Source: Trueperaceae bacterium
GTDB lineage: Bacteria; Deinococcota; Deinococci; Deinococcales; Trueperaceae
NCBI GenBank assembly: GCA_036381035.1
Contig: DASVDQ010000099.1
Coordinates: 1 to 64,000, forward strand
Length of the DNA: 64,000 nucleotides
Direction: 5' to 3'
Position 1 is the first letter of the stretch. The number at the start of each line of letters is the position of its first letter. This document shows positions 14,239-22,377 of this stretch, piece by piece. The notes under the pieces were generated by a model that did not search any database, was not told the origin of the DNA, and saw only the letters and a list, made by a program, of their open reading frames with translations. The translations under genes and the position numbers were made by a program.

Positions 14239-14877
14239 TCAACCACTCCCTTCGAGGAGCAGGTCCTGCACCACGTCACCGCGGATGAGGCCGCGCATGA
14301 CGCCGTCCACGTGCAGCTCCGACGCCGGGACCGTGAGCGTGGGGTAGCTGGGGTTGTGGGGCCGCAGCCGGTACGCCGGGGGCCTGTCCCCCGCGCGCGG
14401 CTGGCTCCACTCCAGGTACTTGAGCGTGGACTCGTCGTCCCCCACCCTCACGGCGCAGACCTCGCCGGAGCGCTGCGGCTCGCCGCGCTGCAGGAGCACG
14501 ACGTCGCCGTCCTCGATGCGGTCGGCCATGGAGTCGCCCCGCACGCGGAGCGCGAAGTGGTCGGGCCGTCCGCGGAGCACGAGGTACCCCTCGGGCTCCG
14601 GGTAGGTGCCCACGGGCAGGCCGGCGGCGATCTCGCCGAAGAGCGGGACGCCCACGGCGGAGCCGAGCAGCCGCAGGCGCGGCGCGCGGCCGGGGCCGCG
14701 GCTCTCGAGCACGAGCTTGCCCTTGGCCTCCAGGGCCTTGAGGTGCTCCCGCAGCGTGGGGTAGGTGATGCCGAAGCTGCGCGCCAGGGACGAGAGGTCA
14801 GGCGTGGCGCCCGTGCGCTCGTAAGCGCTCTTCAGCGCCTCGAGGATCTGGGTCTGCTTGAGCGGCCGCGGCGGCAT
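14239..14877 (-). CDS. lexA: LexA repressor
   Basis: A 212-residue protein. It has an N-terminal winged helix-turn-helix (about 5-68, DLSSLARSFGITYPTLREHLKAL) and a C-terminal peptidase S24 domain. The cleavage site is Ala85-Gly86 (GEIAAGLPVG), the catalytic serine is Ser116 (RGDSM) and the lysine is Lys153 (STLKYLE). It represses DNA-damage genes until RecA filaments trigger self-cleavage. The ATG at 14877 has GGAGG seven bases upstream; a GTG at 14895 would overlap the operator and was not chosen. The N-terminal HTH is more GntR/MarR-like in spacing than E. coli LexA, so the operator need not be the usual CTGT box. Confidence 0.9.
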   Translation of the reverse strand: MPPRPLKQTQILEALKSAYERTGATPDLSSLARSFGITYPTLREHLKALEAKGKLVLESRGPGRAPRLRLLGSAVGVPLFGEIAAGLPVGTYPEPEGYLVLRGRPDHFALRVRGDSMADRIEDGDVVLLQRGEPQRSGEVCAVRVGDDESTLKYLEWSQPRAGDRPPAYRLRPHNPSYPTLTVPASELHVDGVMRGLIRGDVVQDLLLEGSG

Positions 14878-14893
14878 CGTGCCTCCCTCCGTC

Positions 14894-14912
14894 ACCCTTA
14901 GAAAATAAGGGT
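14894..14912. promoter_or_regulatory. Candidate LexA autoregulatory operator
   Basis: ACCCTTAGAAAATAAGGGT is a 19-bp palindrome with seven-base arms. It lies 16 bases before the lexA ATG and covers TATTTT, a likely -10 on the minus strand. It shares ACCCT-N9-AGGGT with the site at 4557-4575. Confidence 0.7.
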
Positions 14913-15250
14913 AAGCACAGGATAGGGGCGGTGCGGGCGGCTGTCAAGCGGGACGCGACGCGCGCTCGCGCGGCGGCGGACGCCGGCGACGGACCGGCGG
15001 GCGCCGGGGCTCCGCCCGCCCCCTGGCCAGGGGAGGCGGGCGCGAGACCGCCTATGGGAGAGATGTACTGCATCGAGGGCCCGAGTCACTTAGGCTGTCG
15101 AGGTCAGCGTCACAGCGCGCCCTGGGGGTGGGGCGCGTCGAGCCACCAGGGGGTGAGCATGATCCAGCGTCGTCACGTCACGTCCTCCCGCGTCGGGCCG
15201 GGCCGGTCGCGGCCACCGAGGCCGCGCGGCCCCGCCCCTGCGAGAGCCGC
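14913..15250. other. lexA / HD-GYP intergenic region with inverted repeat and possible leader peptide
   Basis: This gap has two notable items. CGCCCGCC-CCCTGG followed by CCAGGG-GA-GGCGGGCG (15013-15042) is an inverted repeat of 14 pairs with a two-base bulge, able to form a cruciform. A 31-codon frame from ATG 15159, preceded by AGGGGGTG, ends in a TGA (15252-15254) that overlaps the GTG start of the next gene by four bases, so it could be a leader peptide coupled to the HD-GYP gene. Nothing else is evident. Confidence 0.4.
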
Positions 15251-17350
15251 GTGACGCGGGAAGCGTCCGAGCTCTTCTCGCGCGTCGAGAAGCAGCGGAT
15301 CGCCGTCGTCCAGCGCGTCCTGTGGGTCCTCTTCGCGATCTCCGGGGTCACGCTACTCGCCATCGTGCTGGGCTCGAGCGGCGCACCGTGGCGCGAGACG
15401 CCCTTCTGGGTGAACCTCATCGCCCTGCCCGTGCTGGGGGCGGCGCTGTGGCTGAACCACAGGAACCGCTTCGCCTTCGCGGTCTCCATCGTCATGGTGG
15501 TGCTGGTGCTGGCGGGCACGGCGCCGCTGATGCTGGGAGGGCTCGACGGCAGCCCGCTCAGCCTGCTGATCCTGGCCGTGCCCATCGTCCTCGCGGGCCT
15601 GGTCCTCACGCGGCGTGCCCTGGTCGTCGTCACCGCCTGGTCCGTGGGGGTCGTGGCGCTGACGACGGCGCTCGAGGCCCGCGGGCTGCTGCCCTCCGCC
15701 GGCGGGCCCGACCTCAACCTCGCCGTCCAGGCGGTCGTGCTCCTGCTGCTGATCGCGTTCTTCCTCGACCGCTTCGGCCTGGTGTTCCGGGCCACGCTCA
15801 CCGACGCCCTCGACTACCAGGTCCGGCTCAAGGAGCAGGCCAACGACCGCCTGCGGACCCAGGCCGCCCTGCTCGAGCAGAAGAGCCTGACGGAGGCGAT
15901 GATCGAGAACACGCCAGGCCTGTTCGCGCTCATCGGGCACGACGGCAGGCTCAGCCGCTGGAACCGCAGCCTGCAGCGCGTGCTCGGCCACACCGAGTCG
16001 GACCTCGAGGGGCTGGCCTCGACGGACCTGGCCGCGCCGGAGGACCGGCCGGCGTTCGCCGACCTGCTCCGCGAGATCCTCGAGCGCGGCGTCGGCTCCG
16101 GCGAGGTGAGGCTCGCGACCCGCGACGGACGCAAGGTGCCGTTCATCATCCACGGCGCGCGGCTGACGCTCGCCGGCGAGGACTTCATCATCGGCATGGG
16201 CCTGGACCGCAGCGAGGTCGCCGCGGCGCGCTCGCGCATCGAGAGCCTGGACAGCGAGCTGCAGGAGAGGCTCGAGCACATCACGGCCCTGCACGAAATC
16301 GACAGGGCGATCACGGGCAGCCTCGACCTGGGCCTCACCCTCGACGTGATCCTGCTCCAGGTGACCCGACGCCTCCACGTGGACGCCGCCTCGGTGCTGC
16401 TCTTCGACCCCTCGCGCAACATGCTCGTCTTCGGCGCGAGCCGCGGCTTCCACGGCAAGGTCCTCCGCAGCACCGCCCTCAACCTGGGCGAGGGGCTGGC
16501 GGGGAAGGCGGCGATCGACAGGAGCCGCGTCGTCGTCGTCGGCGCCGACGAGCTGAGCGCCTCCTTCCCGCCCGACAGCAAGGTCCAGGCCGAGGGGTTC
16601 GAGAGCTACGTGGCCACCCCCCTCGTCGCCAAGGGCAGGCTGCAGGGCGTGCTCGAGCTGTTCCACCGCAGCGAGCTCGAGCCCGACGACGACTGGCACG
16701 ACTTCCTCACGACCCTGGCCACCCAGGCGGCGATCGCGCTCGACAACGCTACGCTGTTCGAGAGCCTCGAGCGCTCGAACCTCGAGCTGCGGCTGGCCTA
16801 CGACAGGACGATCGAGGGCTGGGCGCGCGCCCTCGACCTCCGCGACGAGGAGACCGAGGGCCACAGCAGGCGCGTCACCGACATGACGGTGCGACTCGCC
16901 GAGCGCATGGGCATGCCCTCCGAGGAGCTCGTGCACGTCAGGCGCGGCGCGCTGCTGCACGACATCGGCAAGATGGGCGTCCCCGACCGCATCCTCCTGA
17001 AGCCGGCGAAGCTCGACCCCGACGAGTGGGAGATCATGAAGAAGCACCCCACCTACGCGGTCGACCTCCTGTCGCCGATCGAGTTCCTGCGGCCGGCCCT
17101 CGACATCCCGTACGCTCACCACGAGCGCTGGGACGGCAACGGCTACCCGCGCGGCCTCTCCGGCGAGCGCATACCGCTGGCCGCGCGCATCTTCGCCGTC
17201 GTCGACGTCTACGACGCCCTCACCTCGGACAGGCCGTACCGCGCCGCCTGGCCACCCGAGAAGGCGCTCCAGTACATCAGAGAGCAGTCGGGCCAGCACT
17301 TCGACCCGCGGGTGGTCGACGAGTTCCTCGAGATGATCGCGCAGGGCTGA
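15251..17350 (+). CDS. Membrane PAS-GAF-HD-GYP cyclic-di-GMP phosphodiesterase (paralogue)
   Basis: A 699-residue protein with the same layout as the gene at 6036-8303. A membrane region at about 20-185 has six or so helices, then a coiled coil (EQANDRLRTQAALLEQKSLTEA broken across helices), PAS (about 215-330), GAF (about 345-500) and HD-GYP (about 515-699) with HDIGKMGVP, HHERWDGNGYP and DVYDALTSDRPYR. The GTG at 15251 is preferred because the longer frame reads into a low-quality arginine/proline stretch. It overlaps a possible leader peptide. A perfect hairpin follows the stop. Confidence 0.88.
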   Translation: MTREASELFSRVEKQRIAVVQRVLWVLFAISGVTLLAIVLGSSGAPWRETPFWVNLIALPVLGAALWLNHRNRFAFAVSIVMVVLVLAGTAPLMLGGLDGSPLSLLILAVPIVLAGLVLTRRALVVVTAWSVGVVALTTALEARGLLPSAGGPDLNLAVQAVVLLLLIAFFLDRFGLVFRATLTDALDYQVRLKEQANDRLRTQAALLEQKSLTEAMIENTPGLFALIGHDGRLSRWNRSLQRVLGHTESDLEGLASTDLAAPEDRPAFADLLREILERGVGSGEVRLATRDGRKVPFIIHGARLTLAGEDFIIGMGLDRSEVAAARSRIESLDSELQERLEHITALHEIDRAITGSLDLGLTLDVILLQVTRRLHVDAASVLLFDPSRNMLVFGASRGFHGKVLRSTALNLGEGLAGKAAIDRSRVVVVGADELSASFPPDSKVQAEGFESYVATPLVAKGRLQGVLELFHRSELEPDDDWHDFLTTLATQAAIALDNATLFESLERSNLELRLAYDRTIEGWARALDLRDEETEGHSRRVTDMTVRLAERMGMPSEELVHVRRGALLHDIGKMGVPDRILLKPAKLDPDEWEIMKKHPTYAVDLLSPIEFLRPALDIPYAHHERWDGNGYPRGLSGERIPLAARIFAVVDVYDALTSDRPYRAAWPPEKALQYIREQSGQHFDPRVVDEFLEMIAQG

Positions 17351-17352
17351 CG

Positions 17353-17372
17353 GGCGCGGGCGAGCCCGCGCC
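17353..17372 (+). terminator. Hairpin terminator after HD-GYP gene
   Basis: GGCGCGGGC-GA-GCCCGCGCC forms a perfect 9-bp inverted repeat two bases after the stop codon. No T-run. Confidence 0.55.
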
Positions 17373-17480
17373 GGAGCGCCGGCCCAGGGGGGGCGTACGG
17401 CGCTCGCCGGCGCGCGGTCCCGTTTACGGCCGACCGGGCCCCGCCCCGCCCCCGAGCGGCCGGTGTGGCCGACCCCACAG

Positions 17481-17509
17481 GCGCTTCGTGGTGCGGGCCA
17501 ACGAAGCGC
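17481..17509 (+). promoter_or_regulatory. Inverted repeat upstream of the small two-gene unit
   Basis: GCGCTTCGT and ACGAAGCGC are perfect nine-base arms separated by 11 bases. They lie 15 bases before a TATCGT -10-like box (17525-17530), so an operator is more likely than a terminator. Confidence 0.4.
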
Positions 17510-17570
17510 GGGGAGTTCGGCGCGTTATCGTCGGCCTCATCCGGCCCTCATGGGCCGCGGGAAGCCCCCG

Positions 17571-17948
17571 ATGATCCGACCGCTGAGACGCCGCCTCCCC
17601 AAGCCCCACGCCGCGTTCGCCGAGCTGCTCACGGCCGAGGAGGCGCAGGAGTACCTGCCGCTCTCGCGCACGAGCGAGGCGCTCGTCTACTTCGCGGTCC
17701 ACGGCTACGGCTGGGACCGCGGTCAGGGGTGGCCGGCCCGCCGGCAGCGCCGGCGGCGGCCCGTCGCGATCGTCACCTGGGACCCTCGGGCGCGGGAGGT
17801 GCGCGGCGTGACGTGCTTCACATACCCGTTCTGCGTCGAGTACCACTCCCTGCTCATGGTCATCGAGAGGCCGCAGGACCTCGACGACCTCGTCGACAGC
17901 CTCCACCCCTTCGTCGACCCGCGCGACCGGCGGGTCCGCCTGGCGTGA
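17571..17948 (+). CDS. Hypothetical protein, first of a coupled pair
   Basis: A 125-residue protein with no family recognised. It has a basic N-terminus, a helical part (FAELLTAEEAQEYLPLS), an aromatic-rich core (ALVYFAVHGYGWDRG, VTCFTYPFCVEYHSLLMVI) and an acidic tail segment (RPQDLDDLVDSLHPF). It contains two cysteines about nine residues apart and no signal peptide or membrane helix. ATG 17571 is chosen over ATG 17550 because GGGAAG lies six bases before it. The stop overlaps the next start by four bases, so the two products may work together. Confidence 0.6.
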   Translation: MIRPLRRRLPKPHAAFAELLTAEEAQEYLPLSRTSEALVYFAVHGYGWDRGQGWPARRQRRRRPVAIVTWDPRAREVRGVTCFTYPFCVEYHSLLMVIERPQDLDDLVDSLHPFVDPRDRRVRLA

Positions 17949-18280
17949 GCGTCGCGCGCTACCGACGGCTCACGGCCGGCGAGCTCGAGCCCTTCGCCGG
18001 CCGCGACTGGGTGGCGTGGGGGGCGAGCCGCGACCCGCGCTCGTTCCGCCTCGACGGCGTCTCGCTGCACGTCCCCGACCACCCCGAGCCCGTCGTGTTC
18101 GTGTGGTCATTCGCGACGGTCAGCGGCGACGAGCGCGGCACGCCCGTGTTCAGCCACGTGCCCTACCCGCACGACCTCCCCAAGCAGGCGCGCCGGACCG
18201 TCGAGGCGCTCCAGTCGTACGACGGGCCCTTCGCGGGCTTCCTGCGCCTCCTGGACTCGCTCGCCTCGCGCCTGGACTGA
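17945..18280 (+). CDS. Hypothetical protein, second of a coupled pair
   Basis: A 111-residue protein with no family recognised. It contains many short strands (RSFRLDGVSLHVP, PVVFVWSFATVSGDERG, PVFSHVPYPHD) and a C-terminal helix (AGFLRLLDSLASRLD). It starts GTG in a GTGA overlap with the upstream gene. No export signal. The strand-rich body followed by a helix suggests a small alpha-beta fold. Confidence 0.6.
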   Translation: MSVARYRRLTAGELEPFAGRDWVAWGASRDPRSFRLDGVSLHVPDHPEPVVFVWSFATVSGDERGTPVFSHVPYPHDLPKQARRTVEALQSYDGPFAGFLRLLDSLASRLD

Positions 18281-18403
18281 GCGCCCGCGCCCGGACCGCG
18301 GCCAGGCGGCGCCATACCGCGCCACCATAGCCGGACGGCGGGCGTGGCGCGGCGTCGCGCCGGCCGTCACGGGGGCATCACGATGGCGTCACGGCCCGTT
18401 CCC

Positions 18404-18432
18404 TACCCTCCGACCGAGCCAGCGAAGCTGGC
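18404..18432 (+). promoter_or_regulatory. -10 box and 5'-terminal stem-loop of the exported protein gene
   Basis: TACCCT at 18404-18409 is a plausible -10. Transcription would begin about two bases before GCCAGC-GAA-GCTGGC (18418-18432), a perfect 6-bp stem that ends just before the GAAGGAGG ribosome site. It could protect the mRNA end or tune initiation. Confidence 0.4.
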
Positions 18433-18448
18433 CCGAAGGAGGTCGGCG

Positions 18449-18769
18449 ATGAAGAAGGCACAGGTCCTGCTCCTCGGCGTCATCCTCGCTGCGTCCTCGA
18501 TCACCACGGCACACGTCGGCGCCACCTACGACCGCGGCACGTCTGGCGGCTCCGCCGCGGACTTCTCGAGCTCCTACCCCTGGTCGCTCACCGACCCGCG
18601 GGCGAGCGTGGCGGTGAGCGAGAGCGAGCTGTTCCCCGGCTACCCGCAGCCGAGCCACGCGGCGCGGGCCGCGACCGACGCGCGCCTGCAGCGCGTCGGC
18701 CTCGCCGCCCCGCCGGAGCGCGTCGTGCTGTTCGGCGGCCAGGGGCTGAGCCAGTACCTCGTCCCCTGA
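18449..18769 (+). CDS. Small exported protein of unknown function
   Basis: A 106-residue protein. MKKAQVLLLGVILAASSITTAHVGA is split here as a basic start, a hydrophobic core and a cleavage region near residue 25. The mature part begins TYDRGTSGG, is rich in serine and alanine, and ends FGGQGLSQYLVP. No family recognised. An excellent GAAGGAGG ribosome site precedes the ATG, suggesting strong expression. It is followed by a long hairpin. Confidence 0.7.
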   Translation: MKKAQVLLLGVILAASSITTAHVGATYDRGTSGGSAADFSSSYPWSLTDPRASVAVSESELFPGYPQPSHAARAATDARLQRVGLAAPPERVVLFGGQGLSQYLVP

Positions 18770-18808
18770 GGAGCACACCGAGCCCGGCGCGTCGACCGCG
18801 ACGGGCCG

Positions 18809-18854
18809 CCCCCGCGCGCCCCCGGGGCACCGAGCACCCGAGGGCGCGCGGGGG
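18809..18854 (+). terminator. Long hairpin after the exported protein gene
   Basis: CCCCCGCGCGCCC and GGGCGCGCGGGGG are perfect 13-base arms with a 20-base loop, 39 bases past the stop. A strong terminator-like structure without T-run. Confidence 0.6.
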
Positions 18855-19101
18855 CAAGTGGCGCGTAGTGCGGGCGCGAAGGCACGGCTTCGCGGAGGAC
18901 GGGGAACGGGCGTAGTACCACGGAGCCCTCAGGAGCCTGGGACTCGTCTCATGCCGGGCTCTGGCACCATCCGTTGCCGGGTCGGGGCGGGCGCGAAGGG
19001 CGCCCGAGAGGCGCCACCACCTTCGCTACGCGTTCGGCGCCCGCCGCGGCCCTCCACCTCCGCGCCTGCGGTGCGACGGATTCCCATGCTGTGGTCACGG
19101 G
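18855..19101. other. Gap before the GGDEF gene, with a second hairpin
   Basis: Together with the preceding hairpin this makes a 332-base gene-free stretch. CGCGAAG-GCACGG-CTTCGCG (18875-18894) is a perfect 7-bp hairpin. GAG...CAGGAGCCTG...CTC near 18922-18944 is a weaker one. No open frame with good start signals is seen. The region could be the untranslated leader of the cyclase gene. I see no cyclic-di-GMP riboswitch motif. Confidence 0.35.
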
Positions 19102-20577
19102 GTGGCTGTAGCTTGGTGCACGGATGTCACAGGGCGCACCTCGGCAGGGGGTCGGGGGTCCATCTGGACGCCCACGCTCGCTCGCGCGCCCGTCAGGGGC
19201 GCCGCCCTGTGGGTGCTGCTCGGTGCGGCGACCGCGGGCGCGGCGCTCGTCGTTCTCGCCTGGTACATGGGGTTGGGCGACCCCTTCACGAACCTCGTCG
19301 TGCTGGCGGCGATCGGCTGGCTCACCGTGGCAGGCGTCGTGGGGGGCGAGCCGCGGCGCTACGTACTGGCCGTCACCCCGTACGCGCTGGCGGGGCTGAC
19401 CCTCGTCACGCTCGCCGTGCTCCAGGCGACCGGGGACCCGGGTGAGATCCGGCACACGAACGCGCTCCTCGGGGCGTTCCTTACGCTGCCCGTCGTCTAC
19501 CTGCTGTTCTTCCTGCTCAGGCGCCCGTCCGAGGCGCTGTGGGCGGCGATCGTCACGCTCGCCGCCGCCGTGGCCCTGCAGCTCGCGCTGCCGCCCGCCG
19601 TAGCAGGCAGGCAGACGGAGGCCACCTGGGTGGGCCTCCTCACGGCCGCGTGGCACGGCGTCCTCGTCCTGCTCTTCTACTCTGTGCCGCGCCTGCGCTC
19701 GGCCAAGGACCTGCTCGAGGCGGTGATCGGCAGCTCGCGCGACGCCGTGGTCCTCGTCAGCCCGACGGTCGAGGAGCCGGCGGACGGTGCCGCCCGCGCC
19801 GTGACCCTGGCCCCGGTGAGCTTCGCCAACGAGGCCGCCAGGCGCCTGTTCGCCGCGCGCCCCGGCGAGGACCTGCTGGCGTCCGGGCCTCTGGCGGGGG
19901 AGACGAGCCTGCACGAGCGGCTCCTCGAGGCGGAGCGCGGCGACGGCGCGGTGAGCAGCAACGTCTCCCTGCCCACCCTCGAGGGCCCCGTCTGGTTCCG
20001 CGTGACGGCGGCGGCGTTCTGGGGCGGGGTCGCCGTGACGTTCGCCGACATCACCGAGCATAAGGAGGACGAGTCGCGGGCCCTCGAGCTCGCCCACACC
20101 GACCCACTCACCGGGCTGACGAACCGGCGCGGCTTCGAGGCCGAGGCCGAGGAGTGCCTGAAGGCGGCCGCGGCCGCGGGCGAGGAGGTCGCGCTGTGCT
20201 ACCTCGACCTCGACGGCTTCAAGGCCGTGAACGACCGCCACGGTCACGACGTCGGCGACGACCTGCTGCGGCACGTCGCCGGCAGGCTCCGCACGGCCGT
20301 GCGCGCGTCCGACCTCGTCGGTCGCATCGGCGGGGACGAGTTCGTGATCCTCGCCACGGGCCTGGACCGGGACGCCAGCGTGGCGTACTTCGAGCGCGTC
20401 CGCGCGGCGGTGGACGCCCCCTACTCGGTGACGGGCCTGCGGCTGGACGTCACGGCGAGCCTCGGCGTGGTGCCGCGCGTCGCGTCGCTTCCGTCCGCGC
20501 TCGCCCGCGCCGACGCCGCCATGTACCGGGCCAAGCAGCGCGGCGGGGGCGTCGAGCTCGACACCGAGCCGCCCTAG
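19102..20577 (+). CDS. Membrane-bound diguanylate cyclase (PAS-GGDEF)
   Basis: Up to 491 residues. About 35-190 holds six membrane helices, about 205-320 a PAS-like domain (LLEAVIGSSRDAVVLVSP ... FADITEHKEDE), and about 325-485 a GGDEF domain starting AHTDPLTGLTNRRGF. The active site GRIGGDEF is intact and the inhibitory site RxxD (RASD) sits exactly five residues upstream, so it should make cyclic-di-GMP from two GTP and be product-inhibited. The start is not secure: GTG 19102 opens the frame but has no ribosome site, and a GTG at 19210 would begin just before the first helix. Confidence 0.85.
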   Translation: MAVAWCTDVTGRTSAGGRGSIWTPTLARAPVRGAALWVLLGAATAGAALVVLAWYMGLGDPFTNLVVLAAIGWLTVAGVVGGEPRRYVLAVTPYALAGLTLVTLAVLQATGDPGEIRHTNALLGAFLTLPVVYLLFFLLRRPSEALWAAIVTLAAAVALQLALPPAVAGRQTEATWVGLLTAAWHGVLVLLFYSVPRLRSAKDLLEAVIGSSRDAVVLVSPTVEEPADGAARAVTLAPVSFANEAARRLFAARPGEDLLASGPLAGETSLHERLLEAERGDGAVSSNVSLPTLEGPVWFRVTAAAFWGGVAVTFADITEHKEDESRALELAHTDPLTGLTNRRGFEAEAEECLKAAAAAGEEVALCYLDLDGFKAVNDRHGHDVGDDLLRHVAGRLRTAVRASDLVGRIGGDEFVILATGLDRDASVAYFERVRAAVDAPYSVTGLRLDVTASLGVVPRVASLPSALARADAAMYRAKQRGGGVELDTEPP

Positions 20578-20714
20578 GGGCGCGGCGCGGCGGAGAGCGC
20601 CGTCCGGGGCAGCGTCGGCGCGGCCGGCGCGGTCGGCGGGTCGCCGTGGGCCAGGGTCTCCCGGAGCGCGCGTCGCGAACCAGGGGGCGGCATAATGCTT
20701 GTCGACCTAGGGAG

Positions 20715-21392
20715 ATGGCAGAGGTGAGGCAGTTCACGCTCTCTGCGTTCTTCGGGTTCCGCGGTCGCCCGATGAGGGTGATCACACAGGTGCCGAGGGA
20801 CGCGATGACACGTGAGCACTGGTTCGCCGAGTCGGGCCTCGAGGCCAGCCTCACGACCGAGGAGCTGAGGATGCTCAGGCGCGAGCGCTACCTCTACGAC
20901 CCCGAGACGAACACGATCCACCTCGACCTGGAGGACGCGACCGGCAAGCTGGTGCTCGACGAGGCCGGACGCCCCGTCATGGAGGCCGAGCGCGACACCG
21001 AGACGGGAGAGCTCCGCTCCCTGCGCTTCCACCTGCCGCAACCCGAGGGCGTGGAGCTCACGGTCGGACCGGACGAGTCGTCGCCCGGCGCCGTCGACCT
21101 CTCCGCGCTCACGGCGGACCACAGGTTCGACAGGCGCGGACGTCCCACGTACACGCGCTACCGCGACGAGTCCGGACGGGTAGTCGAGGAGCGCTTCTAC
21201 ACCTACGACGCTCGCGGCTTCCTCGCCAGCGTCATGCGGCTCAGCCCCAGCGCCGCGCTGCGGGTCCTGTTCGAGTACGAGGTGGACGGACCCGGCAACT
21301 GGACGACGAGGCGGGCGCTGCGCCGCGACCTGATGAGCGGCGCCGAGGCGCTCAGCGTGGCGCTGCGCGAGATCGCGTACTGGCGTCAGTAG
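20715..21392 (+). CDS. Hypothetical protein with YD-like repeat segment
   Basis: A 225-residue protein rich in acidic and basic residues, with no signal peptide or membrane helix. The C-terminal half contains FDRRGRPTYTRYRDESGRVVEERFYTYDARGFL, a spacing of GR/Y-D steps reminiscent of YD (RHS) repeats; this quote is broken by family variation and should be treated as a pattern. The N-terminal half has NTIHLDLEDATGKLVLDEAGRPV with a similar rhythm. CATAAT at 20691-20696 is a plausible -10. ATG 20715 has GGGAG directly adjacent, so GTG 20724 is an alternative start. The function is unknown. Confidence 0.65.
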   Translation: MAEVRQFTLSAFFGFRGRPMRVITQVPRDAMTREHWFAESGLEASLTTEELRMLRRERYLYDPETNTIHLDLEDATGKLVLDEAGRPVMEAERDTETGELRSLRFHLPQPEGVELTVGPDESSPGAVDLSALTADHRFDRRGRPTYTRYRDESGRVVEERFYTYDARGFLASVMRLSPSAALRVLFEYEVDGPGNWTTRRALRRDLMSGAEALSVALREIAYWRQ

Positions 21393-21398
21393 TCGGGG

Positions 21399-22208
21399 TC
21401 AGAGGTGCAGGTCGGAGTCGCCCTCGGCGAGCAGCAGCGCGCCGAGGTGCAGGCGGACGGCCTTGGCCGTCGCCGCCTCGACCTCCGGCAGCCGCGGCTC
21501 GTAGAGCGGCGGGACCGGGTCGGGCCGCGGGTGACCGATGCCGAAGCCCTGCACGTGGGTAGCGCCGAGCTCGCGCAGGCCGTCGCACAGCGCGGGGTCC
21601 TCCACGCCCTCGATGACGACCACGGGGAAGCGCTCGCCGAGCTCGCGCACGAAGCGCTCGAGCTCCCGGCGCCGGCTGCCGTCGGCGAGGCCGCCGGTGA
21701 CGCTGCGGTCGACCTTGACGCCGTCGATGAGGTCGGCCGAGGGGATGCGGTCGGCGGCGTCGCGCTCGGTGACGTCGTCGAGCAGGAGCGCGCCGCAGCG
21801 CTCGCGCAGGGCCGCGAGGCTGTTCCACAGGCGCCTGGCGTCGCCGAAGCGCTGCTCGGTGAGCTCGATCCTCAGGCGCTGCCTCACGTCGGGCAGCAGG
21901 CCCTCTAGGCTCGCCAGTGTCTGGGGGTGGGTCACCTGCGCCGGGCTGAGGTTCACCGACACGCTTACGTCGTCGTGCTCGGCCAGCGTGGCCGCCACGC
22001 GCTCGATGCTGAAGCGCGTGAAGACGTCCTGGCGCTGCTCGGAGAGCCAGTGCGGCAGGACCTGCAGGGGACCGCGGACGGTGCCGTCCAGGAGGTGCCA
22101 GCGCACGAGCGCCTCGACCCAGATGGCCTCGGGCTCGCTGAGGCTGACGATGGGCTGGTACTGGAAGCCCAGTTCGTGCAACGGGGGCATGCTGTTTCTT
22201 TCAGGCAC
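21399..22208 (-). CDS. EAL-domain cyclic-di-GMP phosphodiesterase
   Basis: A 269-residue protein, a stand-alone EAL domain. The key residues are all present: VEALVRW (EAL), VNLSP (Asn), IELTE (Glu), LLLDDV (Asp-Asp), GVKVDRS (Lys), VIEGVED (Glu) and HVQGFGIGHP (Gln), so it can be expected to hydrolyse cyclic-di-GMP to pGpG. The DDFG motif is changed to DDVT. GTG 22208 has AGAGGGG at seven bases; ATG 22190 is an alternative. It converges with the hypothetical gene ending at 21392, only six bases away. Confidence 0.88.
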   Translation of the reverse strand: MPERNSMPPLHELGFQYQPIVSLSEPEAIWVEALVRWHLLDGTVRGPLQVLPHWLSEQRQDVFTRFSIERVAATLAEHDDVSVSVNLSPAQVTHPQTLASLEGLLPDVRQRLRIELTEQRFGDARRLWNSLAALRERCGALLLDDVTERDAADRIPSADLIDGVKVDRSVTGGLADGSRRRELERFVRELGERFPVVVIEGVEDPALCDGLRELGATHVQGFGIGHPRPDPVPPLYEPRLPEVEAATAKAVRLHLGALLLAEGDSDLHL

Positions 22209-22377
22209 TATGCGGCCCCTCTGAGGGCTTCCGTGGTCGAGAACGTGGGGGCAGGGACGGCCGCGGCCTCGCGGTGCCCTGCTGCTTGGCCGGTCGCGCT
22301 GCGAGCCCGTGCGGGCTCCCCCCGTCGGTCAGCGCGCCGGAGCGGTCAGGCGGGGTGGGGTAGGGAAGACGGCGGGC

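Noticed and set aside
18855-19101. Cyclic-di-GMP riboswitch before the GGDEF gene
   Set aside because: The region has hairpins, but none of the conserved GEMM bases I would expect are visible.
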